From Globisporangium splendens (Eukaryota > Oomycota > Peronosporomycetes > Pythiales > Pythiaceae), in the NCBI GenBank assembly GCA_006386115.1, contig VFIW01000019.1:496001-560000 (forward strand): a stretch of 64,000 nucleotides of DNA, in the 5' to 3' direction. The notes under the pieces are model-generated. The model had not been told where the DNA came from, made no database searches, and saw only the letters and a list, made by a program, of their open reading frames with translations. The translations under genes and the position numbers were made by a program. Shown in pieces: positions 34,978-45,415 of the stretch. How positions within the stretch are numbered: position 1 is the stretch's first letter; each line of letters starts with the position of its first letter.

Positions 34978-35530
34978 TGGGTACCGTGGTGATTTAGTTG
35001 CGATATGACGACAGTACCCAACGCATGCGACGGATCATTTCTTTCTAGAAACAGCAGGAATGGGGTGTGGTTGATACCGATGGAAATTAGGACGGGGTAG
35101 CGCATTTTGCATCTTTTTGAAGGATAAACAGTAGAGTTTAGGAAAGGTTGAAAGAGAAACTGTAGTTTTTTATTCTTTTGGAGATGTGCGTTTGATTCGG
35201 ATAAAAATGGACTAACGCGCAAAACTGAGCATCGCTGCAATAATCCACATCCGCAACTGGTATCGAAGGTCGTTGGTACCGCATAATAAAGAGCTGGTAC
35301 CATTGAATTAGCGGATAACATTGGACACTTTTGCATCAATCTTCCTCCAAAATTTTCGTACCCAATCAGATGGCAAAGAGTCACACGCTGTCGCAGATAG
35401 ACACTTGGTACCTGGGTACCAATTGTGCTATTTTGTTGTTTTGACACCCATCGCAACGTTGGTTATTCCACATGGATACTTTTCTTCTGCAGGACAAGAA
35501 ACTGATTCACAAACACTTTGATACTCCACA
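34978..35530. promoter_or_regulatory. Divergent DUF4833-like/VPS33 promoter region with GGTACC sites
   Basis: 553 bp between divergent start codons. GGTACC occurs five times (34980, 35275, 35296, 35407, 35415), the last two forming the perfect inverted repeat TTGGTACC-TG-GGTACCAA (35405-35422). Random expectation is about 0.1 site in this length, so a shared regulatory site is plausible. Confidence 0.45.
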
Positions 35531-37531
35531 ATGGTGCTCGACAATGCGCTCAAGGACGACGCGCTGCGCGCATTCTCACGCGCGATCCAGAGCGTCACGG
35601 GCACTCGCAATGGCTCCGACCCCAGCGCAGACCACCAGGGACATCGCGCGTTGCTGGCGGTGGATGCGTCGCACGCCGTGATCTTCAAGGTGCTCGCGAG
35701 CGGCGCCGGCGGTCAGGCGTTCTACGACGCGCTGCACATCTCCAAGCTCGTGTCCATCGCCACGACCGCGGCTTCCGCCATGGACGCGCATGCGATCCAG
35801 GAACGCATTCACGGCTCGGACCCCGTGGTGTTCGTGGTGCCGCCGCTGCCGACCGTCGCCAATCTGATCGCCGATGTCGTGCGGCCGCTGGAGGACCAGC
35901 GCAAGTGCTGCGTGCTCTGGCTGCCTGCAGCAACGTCCGAGTGCACGTTGGAAATGGAACGACAGGGCGTTGCGGGCTTCGTGACACAAGCGAATCTGTC
36001 GCTGGGTCTGATCCCAATTGATAATGGAGTCGCGGCGCTCTGCCACGACGCCGTGTTTGGCGAATTGTACGTGAAGGGTGACCACCGCGCACTCACGAAC
36101 GTCGTGAAAAGCATCCTCGCGATCGAGAAACACATGGGAGGCGTGAGTATTGGAGACATCGTGTGCCATGGCGAGTTTGCCTATAGAGTGCACAAGATGC
36201 TGATGCTTGCGCGCAAAGTGGACAGAACGACGAACCGCAGCAGCATGAGTAGCAGCAGCAGCAATATTGACAAGCTCATCGTGATTGACCGTATGCAGGA
36301 TCCACTGTCGATGCTGCTGACGCCCATGACGTACGAAGGGCTCTTGGACGCGCTCCTGGATGTGAACCACGGTGTGCTGAGCTACGAGACTGGTGCCAAA
36401 CCAAGTGACGATGCCACAACTACTACTGATAAAACGACTCAAACCGTGATACTCAACCATCGCGACGAGCTCTACAGCGACATTCGCGACGTCAATTTCA
36501 ACATCCTGATCTCCAAGATGCTCGTGGAGATTGCTCAGGATCTGGTGCAGCAAGCGCGAATCCCCGGACCGGCAGACAGTTTTGATTCAAGTACGTCGTC
36601 GTCGTCATCTGGCAACGAGGGAAGTGCTCTGCAGCAGCCTCCGTCCAACAAGAGCCAAGCCGCCGCGTTCGCGCAGGTGCAAGCATTATTGAAAAAAGTG
36701 CCCAACCTGGTGAAGAAGAAGAAATCGCTGGCCCACCACCTCGCGCTCGTGCACAAGATCCGCGCGCTGAGCACGCAATTCGCACTCCGTGGATGCGTCG
36801 AGACCGAGATGGCGATCATGAGTTCGGGCAACAAGCTCATGACGCAGGACGCCGACTGTTTCCTCGAGGAAGCCATCGTGCGCGACCCGCCGCTCGATTT
36901 CTACGACGTCGTCAAGCTGCTCTGCCTCTGTTCGCTGGTGCGCGGCGGCCTGAAACCCGACAAACTGCTTTGGTACCGCAAGCAGCTCTGTCATACCTAC
37001 GGGTACCACGTGCTCCCGTTGCTGATTCAGCTGGAGAAACTCGATCTGCTCTCGACACACAACAAGTTTGACTTCCCGCGCATCAAGAAGACGTTGACGC
37101 TCATGTGCGGCGCGCTCGAGGATGAGGACACGCTGACGCCACGCGACATCCATTTCATGTTCCCGTACACGGGGTACGCACCCATGAGTGTGCGCTTGGT
37201 GCAAGACACGCTCGGGATGAAGTACAAGAAAGGCATCATGCAGCCGAGTTCGACCAAAGCAGGAGCGTCATCAGGGTCCATATCCTCGGGCGATGGCACC
37301 ACCTCTATGACTGCGGCATCGTCAGCTTCGTCTTTTGCGTCTGGGGACTCTATTCAATCGAACCAACTAGGAGGACGAGATCCCGTGAATGTGCTCGTGT
37401 ACTACATTGGCGGCGTGACTGTCGCGGAGCTCGCTGCGTACCGCTTTCTCAACCAGCACCAAACGCAGTATATGTTCATGATCGCAGCGACGTCGGTCTG
37501 CAACGGCAATCGCATCCTTCGTGCGATTTAA
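35531..37531 (+). CDS. VPS33: Sec1/Munc18-family protein VPS33
   Basis: Single exon, 666 aa. VPS33 is the SM subunit of the HOPS/CORVET tethers that drive fusion at vacuole and late endosome. Visible: VVFVVPPLPTVANLIADVV, GDIVCHGEFAYRVHKML, the SM hallmark LIVIDRMQDPLSMLLTPMTY, TYEGLLDALLDVNHG, FLEEAIVRDPPLDFYDVVKL (a VPS33-specific feature) and NVLVYYIGGVTVAELAAYRF near the C-terminus. Ser/Gly-rich insertions at about 240-250, 355-375 and 575-615 make it slightly longer than usual. Confidence 0.93.
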   Translation: MVLDNALKDDALRAFSRAIQSVTGTRNGSDPSADHQGHRALLAVDASHAVIFKVLASGAGGQAFYDALHISKLVSIATTAASAMDAHAIQERIHGSDPVVFVVPPLPTVANLIADVVRPLEDQRKCCVLWLPAATSECTLEMERQGVAGFVTQANLSLGLIPIDNGVAALCHDAVFGELYVKGDHRALTNVVKSILAIEKHMGGVSIGDIVCHGEFAYRVHKMLMLARKVDRTTNRSSMSSSSSNIDKLIVIDRMQDPLSMLLTPMTYEGLLDALLDVNHGVLSYETGAKPSDDATTTTDKTTQTVILNHRDELYSDIRDVNFNILISKMLVEIAQDLVQQARIPGPADSFDSSTSSSSSGNEGSALQQPPSNKSQAAAFAQVQALLKKVPNLVKKKKSLAHHLALVHKIRALSTQFALRGCVETEMAIMSSGNKLMTQDADCFLEEAIVRDPPLDFYDVVKLLCLCSLVRGGLKPDKLLWYRKQLCHTYGYHVLPLLIQLEKLDLLSTHNKFDFPRIKKTLTLMCGALEDEDTLTPRDIHFMFPYTGYAPMSVRLVQDTLGMKYKKGIMQPSSTKAGASSGSISSGDGTTSMTAASSASSFASGDSIQSNQLGGRDPVNVLVYYIGGVTVAELAAYRFLNQHQTQYMFMIAATSVCNGNRILRAI

Positions 37532-37962
37532 GAGGTGGGTGTACTCGCGAAGTTGCAAAGAGATTCCCAATCGGAAAGTAAAGGATCTTCCTTTTTTGCG
37601 GGGTGACGCGCAACAGATGTCGACAGACAGAGTGCTTCCTTGCGGGCGAGCAGCATGCTTGCTGTGCCTACATCTTTGGGTCTGCGGTACTCATTATGGA
37701 GAGCACGTGTCCGTGACCATGAAGCTTGCCTGAAACCGGAAGGTGTCTGCTCATTGCTTTCTGTATCCTACAACTCCAGAGGACAATATCAGCATCGGCA
37801 TTGCCAAGAAGAAGACGAAGAAAACGACCTAGTAAAAGGTATTTTTCTACATGTACATTTCCCTATTTCAGCCCGTTTGGAATCAATCAAACCATATCAG
37901 TGAACTCTACCCCCCAGTCGACGACAGCATCCTTATGTAAATCCTGACATCAGCTTGAGCTT
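37532..37962. other. Intergenic
   Basis: 431 bp between convergent VPS33 and the first peroxygenase-family gene; 3' UTR of both. Nothing else recognised. Confidence 0.5.
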
Positions 37963-38682
37963 TTACGGCGAGCTGCGTGGAAATCGCGCCATGAGCTTGA
38001 GCTTCACCGCAAGCCACGTGGCCTTCCACTTGGTGATCGCCTTTGTGGATCGGAGAAAGTCGTCAGGGAACCTCTCGTTCACCAAGAACGAGTGCGCGTG
38101 TGCGACGGAGATCGTCTCGGTCGTGTAGTCGCCCATGCCGAGCAGCAGCGCCGACGATTCGGCGTACGCGGTGAGCTGCCGCTTGCGGTCGAAGGTGTAT
38201 TCTGGGTCGTGCTGCTTGCAAACCTGCTCGCGGTCAGCGCGATATTGTGCGAGTACGCGCGGCGTGATCACTCGTGTGGTGTCTGTCTCGCCACCGCCGC
38301 TATCGGCTACGGCGCGGGAAAAGAGCTCGTCGGCCAAGGATACGTTGACTTCGGTTGGATCCGACTGGAAGAACGCGTCGTCGTGCACGAGGGACGCATC
38401 GTGTTCCAGGAAATTGTGTTTCCCCAGGTCTGCCAGAGTGAATTCGTGAGGCAGCGGCGCCACGAGCGTCTTGGCGAGCGACGGATCGATGTTGAACGCG
38501 TCGCAGACGGCTTGCTTGAGCATTTGTGGCGTGAGGTTCTTTCCGTCGCGGGGCAGGTAGCCGTGGTTCGCGAGCGTGTTGAGGCACGGACACGGCGAGC
38601 GATGGTACTGCGCCGGGCTGTTCGGGACGCCCGAAGTCTCGGATCGCGGCGGTCGAAAGTACTCGTGTCCAGCTGGTTGCAT
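37963..38682 (-). CDS. Heme-thiolate peroxidase (chloroperoxidase/unspecific peroxygenase family), copy 1
   Basis: Single exon, 239 aa. It carries the family's heme-ligand motif PCPCLNTLANHGYLPRDG (proximal Cys31) and the EHDASL motif (93-95 EHD) that binds the structural cation near the heme. These enzymes use H2O2 to oxidise or halogenate organic substrates, including fatty acids. Unlike its tandem neighbour it starts almost directly at the catalytic domain (residue 6 aligns with EYFRPPR) and lacks the N-terminal membrane segment, so it appears cytosolic or 5'-truncated. An upstream exon cannot be excluded. About 60% of residues appear shared with copy 2, so the pair arose by tandem duplication. 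Confidence 0.8.
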   Translation of the reverse strand: MQPAGHEYFRPPRSETSGVPNSPAQYHRSPCPCLNTLANHGYLPRDGKNLTPQMLKQAVCDAFNIDPSLAKTLVAPLPHEFTLADLGKHNFLEHDASLVHDDAFFQSDPTEVNVSLADELFSRAVADSGGGETDTTRVITPRVLAQYRADREQVCKQHDPEYTFDRKRQLTAYAESSALLLGMGDYTTETISVAHAHSFLVNERFPDDFLRSTKAITKWKATWLAVKLKLMARFPRSSP

Positions 38683-39015
38683 CTTGTGTGTTGCCTCTCT
38701 TATTGCTTGTTGTCGTGTGATGGAGTTGTGGAAATGAGGAAAACTGTGACAGCATTTGAGTCAATCCGCTCTCTGTTGGAAGCCATGTTTGGATAACGTT
38801 TTCTTCATTTTAAGTGATAAAATGGGTGACTTTTGTTTTTCTTCTTCTCTTTTTAACCACAAAGGGTCTGAGAAGAGAACGTGCCGTTGGTGACAGACAG
38901 ACAGACAGTACACATCAACTGCAAGTTAAACGTGTCATATCGACTTGGTGAGACGCTGAATGGTGGTGGGACGTGGTCGTCCTCTCAAGCTGGACAATCT
39001 GAGATTTGATCTCCT
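38683..39015. other. Intergenic between the tandem peroxygenase genes
   Basis: 333 bp; promoter of copy 1 and 3' end of copy 2. A short gaca repeat (near 38897-38908) is present. No gene recognised. Confidence 0.5.
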
Positions 39016-39957
39016 TTACTCGACTGCTGCGACGAGCCACGGAAACGACGCGAGAAACTTGATTTTCGCAGCCACGTACAGCGCCACGGACGTCGTGATC
39101 GAGGTCTCCGAGCGCTTCCAGCCCTGTGGAATCTGCTCGTCCACCAGAAATGAGCGCGCATCTGCGACCGAGATCGTCTCGCTGTCGTAATCGCCCATGC
39201 CCAGCAGGAACGCTGCAGCCTCGCCGTACGCACCGGCCTGCAGCTTCACGCTAAAGCTGTACTCTGGATCGATCTTCTTGGAGTCGCGCTCTCGAGCGGC
39301 GCGGAAGTGCGCGAGCACGCGCTTCGTGATGACGCCCCCCGTCGCTTTCTCGGCTCGCGCGAACAGATCGTCGGCCATCGTCACGTTCACTTCGGACGGA
39401 TCGGTCTTGAAGTACTCGTCGTTGTGCACGAGCGACGCATCGTGTTCGATGAAGTTGTGCTCACTGAGGTCCGACAGCGCGAACACTGGCTTCAGAGGCG
39501 ACGTGAGCGTGTCGGCGAGCGACGGATCGATGTTGAACACGTCCACGATCGCTTGCTTGACCATCTGCGGCGTCACGTTCTTGCCATCGCGGGGCAAATA
39601 CCCATGGTTCGCGAGTGTGTTCAGGCACGGACACGGCGCGCGATGGTATGTCGCCGTGCTGTTGGGAAAGCCCGAGGTCTGCGCACGCGGTGGACGGAAG
39701 TACTCGTGGTTCTCGGCCACGACGGCTGATTTGAAGTCACGCGTGGCGCGCACGGCGACCAGCGAAACGCGCAGCATGCGCGCGTGGACCAGCGGCAGCG
39801 CGAGCAGCAGCAGCGACGCACAGAGCGCCGCGATGGCGAGGAGAAGCACGTGGAGGCGGGAGGAGCGCGTTGGTGGCGGCATGAGGGGGAGCTTGGGGCT
39901 AGAGTGATGCGACGGTATCTTCAACTTGGAGCTCTTTTGAGTGGATCGACGGAACAT
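39016..39957 (-). CDS. Heme-thiolate peroxidase (chloroperoxidase/unspecific peroxygenase family), copy 2, membrane-anchored
   Basis: Single exon, 313 aa. A basic N-terminus (MFRRSTQKSSKLK) is followed by a strong hydrophobic segment at about 40-60 (LHVLLLAIAALCASLLLLAL), read as a signal anchor or signal peptide. The catalytic domain has PCPCLNTLANHGYLPRDG, EHDASLVHND and GMGDYDSETISVADARSFL. Role as for copy 1, here probably in the secretory pathway or outside the cell. The frame is open ~106 codons further upstream, but that part is AT-rich and its reading lacks domain features; the ATG at 39957 gives a sensible anchor topology. Confidence 0.82.
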   Translation of the reverse strand: MFRRSTQKSSKLKIPSHHSSPKLPLMPPPTRSSRLHVLLLAIAALCASLLLLALPLVHARMLRVSLVAVRATRDFKSAVVAENHEYFRPPRAQTSGFPNSTATYHRAPCPCLNTLANHGYLPRDGKNVTPQMVKQAIVDVFNIDPSLADTLTSPLKPVFALSDLSEHNFIEHDASLVHNDEYFKTDPSEVNVTMADDLFARAEKATGGVITKRVLAHFRAARERDSKKIDPEYSFSVKLQAGAYGEAAAFLLGMGDYDSETISVADARSFLVDEQIPQGWKRSETSITTSVALYVAAKIKFLASFPWLVAAVE

Positions 39958-41635
39958 TGTTGCGACTTGGCAATACAAATTACCATATGCGATTAAGCAT
40001 TCCGTAAATATTACGATTGCAGACAGGGTAATCACCTTGAAATTGATGAAGTTGGAGGATAAATTACGCAGATAGACATGCTGGAACATGAGATGTGACG
40101 AGTGTGTGGTGCTGCTGTTTCTACCATCATTCTGATTTATCGCAACTAAGAAAAGGGGTCCGAGACAAACACTCGTGACACCAAACCAGCGACTTGAGAC
40201 TGTTCTTTTGCATTCTTTAACCGCAGCTCGCCTGCGTGCTTGGACCTCATTGCCAGACACTATCATTAGCGACACACACGCGTGCGTGCATCTTGAAGGT
40301 TTCTATCACGCCATAGAGAAATGCACTGGCAACTTTGTTGTCAGAAGGTGTGTGTCGCTCGTCAACCGGTTGCTTCTTAGACGCATGCACCAACCAACCA
40401 AAGGTGGCTTGCAGTTCAGCGAGCGAGGCGCCTGTAACGCCGCCTGATGTCATCGTGCACCGTTTGTGAGCTTCGTACTGTACTGCAGTTGTAGAAACAA
40501 ATTACGACAACTTTCACTTTGTCAAAGCCACTTTCGCAGTGATGTTATCCACCTGCAAATGCTGCTTTGCTTGTGACCAATGACCGCGTAAATATCCTGG
40601 TTGTGGAAATCAAAAGCTGATGTTTGTGGATTTAGAAACTTGCACAATTCCCTTGCTTTGGAAATTCATTGCGCTTTCTGGGAAGCCTTGAAACGAGAGT
40701 TGCAATCCGATCGTGGTGGCCGCCAAAGCATACGCACGCGCGCAACTCCCACAGTGTTCGGTTCGGACCTTGGTGTCAATCGATGACATTGCCTCGTCTA
40801 ATGTCTGGCAACCTCGGAAACGTGGAACCAGTACCACCGCTCTATCGCAGAGAACATGAACCCATGATCGCACACAACTTGGCGAGTTTCGGAAAGAAGC
40901 TTGCGCGCAGAACTGAGGCTGCGTTATCCTCCTGCTAGTCAAAAGCATGCGCGAGTCTAGGTTCCATATTGACATCCTAGTTTCTGGTTTCTGGGGCCAG
41001 AAGTTTCTGTCGAACGAGAGTGAATCCATCCACGATGAAAATACGAACAAGAGAGAGAGAGAGAGAGATGCAGTGAATGGGGGTGGACGGGGCTGCTCCA
41101 AGCATTTGGATTCACTCAAACGATGCACACCTCGGCCCAATACAGATGCAGCACAGACCTGCAAGAGAAATCGCTTTCTCGTTATCAACCAGACCGATTC
41201 CAGCTCTCCAAGTCTCAGCTGAACTGTGCGATGGTATGAACCGGTTGATACCACAGCGAACAGGCACGCAGAAAAGCTAGGGAGGTGCAACCGTAAATTA
41301 CCGAATGCCGTATTGTACCACAGTCTCACCTCTTTGCTCCAAATTTTACAAATATCAAGTGTGCACACGTCGCAGGAACATTGACAGAAGAAGACGAGAC
41401 AGAAGAGTTGACCATTCTAGTGAATCAAGGAAGGAAGCGGAGGAGACAGACAGACGAGCCTCTGAGTGACACCCTTCTTCACTGACTCACGCCCACGACT
41501 CACACGATGCCTGCGCTCTCTCTACGGCATCCCACAGCTCCTTCTCTGCTCCCTCTCCATCCCTCCTTCGCTCCCGCGTTGGCTCCCTTCATTTAAGAAA
41601 ACCTGCAGACGCGCGCAAGTCACACGTAGCAAGCA
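39958..41635. other. Long intergenic region upstream of the P450 gene
   Basis: 1,678 bp, mostly AT-rich. It holds a GA microsatellite and, at about 41349-41375, acaaatatcaagtgtgcaca followed by cgtcgca, which recurs with three changes upstream of the P450 pseudogene. The long antisense frame at 40610-41368 crosses the microsatellite and has no recognisable domain. No gene supported. Confidence 0.45.
41051..41068. repeat. (GA)9 microsatellite
   Basis: Nine perfect GA units. Confidence 0.95.
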
Positions 41636-43222
41636 ATGGACCGAATCGAGTCTCCGTGGATGATCCTGTCGGCCGCGGTTGTGGGCAGCGTGCTCGCGTG
41701 GTCCGTGCTGCCGGACGAGAAGCAGCGCGCGATCCGCCACCTGCCTGCGCCAGCGTCGACGCTGCCGATCCTGGGCAACACGCTCGATTTGGCAAAGTAC
41801 CAGAGCCATCGCGCGCACGACTGGATCGCCGAGCAGTGCCAGCTGCACAATGGCAAGCCGTGGCGTCTCCAGATCATCGGATCGGCGCCGATGCTTGTGC
41901 TCAGCAGCCAGGAACACTTTGAGGACGTGCTGAAGACGCAGTTTGCGATCTTCGACAAAGGCGCGGAGATGAAGATGGTGTTTGACGACGCGTTTGGCGA
42001 CTCGCTCATTGCGTCCGACGGCGACGTGTGGAAGTACCAGCGCAAGAAACTCAGCCACTTGTTCACGAGACGCTCGTTCCGCGAGACGATCACGACGAGC
42101 ATCCACAAGTACATTCGCGTCTTGGGCAAAGTGCTCGACGAAGCTGCGGCGAATCCCGACGTGCCGTTGAACTTTGGCGAAGCGAGTCACCAAATGTCCT
42201 TTGACATTTTCTCCGAGGTCGGCTTTGGGTTGCAAACGAACTCGCTAGAACGCCGAGAAAACAATCTGTTCGTGGTGGGTCTCGGAACTCTAAGTGAGAC
42301 GTTCGAGGCGCGGTTTCAGCAGCCCAACTTCTGGTGGCGCCTCAAGCGGTTCTTCCAGATCGGCAACGAGAAGAAGATGAAGGAGAGCGTCGACATGTTC
42401 CACAACATGATGGACGACCTCATTTACGAGAACATTAAGCTGCACAACGACCCGACGAGCGTTCGCTCAACGAAAGACGTGATCTCGCTGTTCATGGAAG
42501 ATCTCGACCTCGAGAGCTACGCGACCGACCCAGCGAAGCAGCAGCGAGACATGAAGTTCCTTCGCGAAGTCGGGTTCGCGATCATCGGAGCTGGAAAAGA
42601 CAGTACGGCGACGTCGCTGATGTGGTGCATCATCATGCTGAACCGCCATCCCGAGGTCGAAGCCAAGATTCGCGCTGAGCTGTACGAAAAGCTGCCCAAG
42701 TTGTTCACGGACAAAGACTACGTGCCGTCACTGGACGATGTGAGTTTTCTCGTATACACCGAAGCCGCCCTGCGTGAGACGCTGCGGTTGTGCCCGATCG
42801 TGCCGCTGAACGCGAAGGAAGCCAATCGCGATACGACACTTTCCGATGGCACGTTTCTGAAAAAGGGTACGCGCGTGTACATCCCGTCGTATTCGCTGGC
42901 GAGAAATCCCAATGTCTGGGGACTGGATGCGGCCGAGTACAAGCCCGACCGATGGCTCGAAGTGGACGAAGCCACGGGCAAGGAGAAGATCATGCAGGTG
43001 CCCGAGAGCAAGTTCAACACCTTCCACGGGGGTCCGCGCGTGTGTCCTGGGATGCGCTTTGCACTTTTCCAGCTCAAGGCGGTCTTGGCGTACATCCTGA
43101 GCAAGTATCATCTCAAGACGGCCAAGAACCCAGACGAGTACACATACGCGATCTCGGCCGTGCTCTCCGTGCGCGGTCCGTTGATGGTGCACGTCAATGA
43201 AACCCGCGCTCAAAGTTACTGA
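41636..43222 (+). CDS. Cytochrome P450 (CYP86/CYP4-clan-like), copy 1
   Basis: Intronless, 528 aa, full length. An N-terminal hydrophobic anchor (about 8-25) and the Pro-rich hinge LPAPASTLPILGN precede the P450 fold: helix C WKYQRKKLSHLF, I-helix oxygen-activation motif AGKDST, K-helix ETLR, PERF-region YKPDRW and the heme loop FHGGPRVCPGMRFA with ligand Cys470. The overall pattern is that of CYP86/CYP94-type fatty-acid omega-hydroxylases, so fatty-acid or alkane hydroxylation at the ER is a reasonable inference, not shown. It is clearly paralogous to the gene at 46.5 kb and to the pseudogene at 44.4 kb. Confidence 0.92.
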   Translation: MDRIESPWMILSAAVVGSVLAWSVLPDEKQRAIRHLPAPASTLPILGNTLDLAKYQSHRAHDWIAEQCQLHNGKPWRLQIIGSAPMLVLSSQEHFEDVLKTQFAIFDKGAEMKMVFDDAFGDSLIASDGDVWKYQRKKLSHLFTRRSFRETITTSIHKYIRVLGKVLDEAAANPDVPLNFGEASHQMSFDIFSEVGFGLQTNSLERRENNLFVVGLGTLSETFEARFQQPNFWWRLKRFFQIGNEKKMKESVDMFHNMMDDLIYENIKLHNDPTSVRSTKDVISLFMEDLDLESYATDPAKQQRDMKFLREVGFAIIGAGKDSTATSLMWCIIMLNRHPEVEAKIRAELYEKLPKLFTDKDYVPSLDDVSFLVYTEAALRETLRLCPIVPLNAKEANRDTTLSDGTFLKKGTRVYIPSYSLARNPNVWGLDAAEYKPDRWLEVDEATGKEKIMQVPESKFNTFHGGPRVCPGMRFALFQLKAVLAYILSKYHLKTAKNPDEYTYAISAVLSVRGPLMVHVNETRAQSY

Positions 43223-44404
43223 ACATGATTTGAAAGAACAAAAGTTGTGAACGCCAAATATCCGAGTACTGTAACGAAGTTTAAATGAATCACCATGCTA
43301 ATCATCGTTTCCATGCTGCTGTTGTTCTGCGCCGAAGATCAAGAAGATGCGTGCGAGAGGAGACAATGTCGATCCTTGGGAGACCATCCCGCAGCAGATG
43401 CGCGCCAATGGAATGGCGTGACGAGCAAGGATGAGAAAAGCCGTTCGGTCCGCACTTCAAGGTATGCATATAGCAGACAGTATGAAATCCAGATCAAGCA
43501 CGTTGCAGCTTTACACGAGTCTGGCAGGCGTCAAGTCTGACGTCATATGATTGGTGCAAGGGAGCAAGTTGCAGTTCCCGATGCTCAGGAGTAAATTAGC
43601 GCAGGCTAAATGACCTGCGTGGCGAGCCACATGACTGAAATTGAGGTCGCACGATGTCTGAAGTTGAGACCGCTTGATTTCGCCGCATGACAGAGCCAAA
43701 GCAGAACGTCCTACTCTCAAAGCCGGATCATTTTGATTGCCGATCGGGATGGTTACCCTGGAACCCACCAGTCATCGTGATGGACGCGTTGCCTTCAAGA
43801 GAAAACCTTGGGCGAGGTCAGTTGCTTCGAAGAGCAGTGCGAGTGAGCTGTCAGATCTCACATTGCACATAATTGGTGTACCAATGGAACACGCGCAAAT
43901 GTTCCAATGCGCAAAGAGAAGCCCAGCTTTTGTGTGTTCTCACAATCCATGCAGAACGCTGAAAGTGGATGCAAATCGGGACGAATTTAGTTTGCCCCCA
44001 TATCGGTATAAACCAAGAGCTATGATATGCTCGGCCACTGTGTGCGGCATGTCCAAGTCCTGGGGCAAACCTGAAAAGAAAATTTTCTGTGGCTGCAAAT
44101 ATATGACCGTAAACTACTACTGCACTTTCTGACCAATCGCAGCGCTGGATTTGTTCTGTTGATTGAGCATACAAATAACAAGTGGGCACACGTCGCATCT
44201 GATGTCATAACACTCAAGGATATGCAGCTCATCTTTCTTGACGCATCACTCCACAACATGGATCGTTGAACCGGTTGGACCCTCGAAAGAGAGAGAAGAA
44301 CTCTCGAATGGAAGACAGGACGTCACGGTCTGGTCTCCGCTCTCTCTTTCGATTTCTATCAACTTGTTCAATGCCTTGTCTGTCAATGGAGGCCACACAT
44401 CGAC
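43223..44404. other. Intergenic between P450 copy 1 and the P450 pseudogene
   Basis: 1,182 bp. Near 44171-44197, acaaataacaagtgggcaca plus cgtcgca closely matches the upstream region of P450 copy 1, so part of the parental promoter was duplicated with the pseudogene. No gene recognised. Confidence 0.45.
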
Positions 44405-45181
44405 AGTGGCGACCTCGTGGTGTTGAGCACGGAACAACACTTTGAAGACGTGTTGAAGACCCAGTTTGAGATCTTTGACAAAGGCGAGCAGATGCACTCG
44501 CGTTCGGCGACTCCATCGCGGCCGTCGATGGCGAGAAATGGAGATACTAGCGTAAAAAGCTCAGCCACCTGTTCACGATGCGCGCGTTCGTTCCGAGAAA
44601 CGATCACAGCGGACATCCAGAAGCACGTGCGGCTCATGGGTACCGAACTGTTGGAGAAACTCCCGCGGTTGTTCACGAATCGCGATTACGTCCCGTCCTT
44701 AGAGGAAGTCGAGGAGCTCGTGTACTTGGAAGCGGCGCTGCGCGAAAGTCTGCGGCTCAACCTGACAGTGCCACTGAACGCCAAGGAAGCGAACCGCGAC
44801 ACGACGCTCTCGGACGGCACCTTTCTCAAGAAGGGCACGCGCGTGTACATCCCCTCGTACGCGTTCGCGCGCATGCCGTACGTGTGGGGACCCGGTGCAT
44901 CCAAGTACAAACCGGAGCGCTGGATCGAAATTAACAGCGCAACAGGAAAACAGAAGCTCGTGGCATACCCGGTGACGAAATTCCCGAGTTTCCACGCGGG
45001 ATCGCGCATTTGCCTCGGCATGCGCTTCGCTATCTTCGAGCTCAAGACGTCGCTTGCGTACATGCTGAGCAAATACGGCTTCACACTCGCCAAGAACCCA
45101 CGCAAGTACACATACAAGATCTCGACCGTGGTGACACTGGAAGGCTCGTTGATGACCACGGTCGAGGAGATCCACGCCTAG
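44405..45181 (+). pseudogene. Cytochrome P450 pseudogene
   Basis: Similar to the two flanking P450s but broken in three ways. The first ~75 codons are missing; homology starts at HFEDVLKTQFEIFDKGEQM. Around 44505-44600 the frame shifts, and in the original frame (FGDSIAAVDGEKW then RY) the conserved Gln codon before RKKLSHLF is a TAG at 44555-44557. After ETITADIQKHVRLMG the sequence jumps to LLEKLPRLFTNRDYVPSL, deleting about 190 residues including the I-helix oxygen-activation motif. The 3' part keeps the K-helix ESLR, YKPERW and heme loop FHAGSRICLGMRFA and is still open in frame. A truncated protein could be made but could not be a working P450. Confidence 0.9.
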
Positions 45182-45415
45182 AGCTGCTGAACGCATGCCT
45201 TTGTCGACATCGTTTCGTTCATCTGCGACGTGTGCTAACTTGATTTTTGTATGTTCCAATAGATCCAGTTTTGAAATACGGCGTATAACATAGCGAGTAC
45301 AGTACTTCAGCGTAATGAGTCATTGCACCTTACAGTGAGTCGTAATATTAGATTAGGAGGATTGTTTATTTAGACATGATATTGAGGAGCCAATCACAAC
45401 AGCAGCAATCGACCT

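Noticed and set aside
39958..40275. 106-codon N-terminal extension of peroxygenase copy 2
   Set aside because: AT-rich upstream DNA with no homology; the internal ATG gives a normal signal-anchor N-terminus.
40610..41368. 252-aa antisense frame upstream of P450 copy 1
   Set aside because: Crosses a (GA)n tract giving a Ser/Leu run, has no domain, and lies in AT-rich intergenic DNA.
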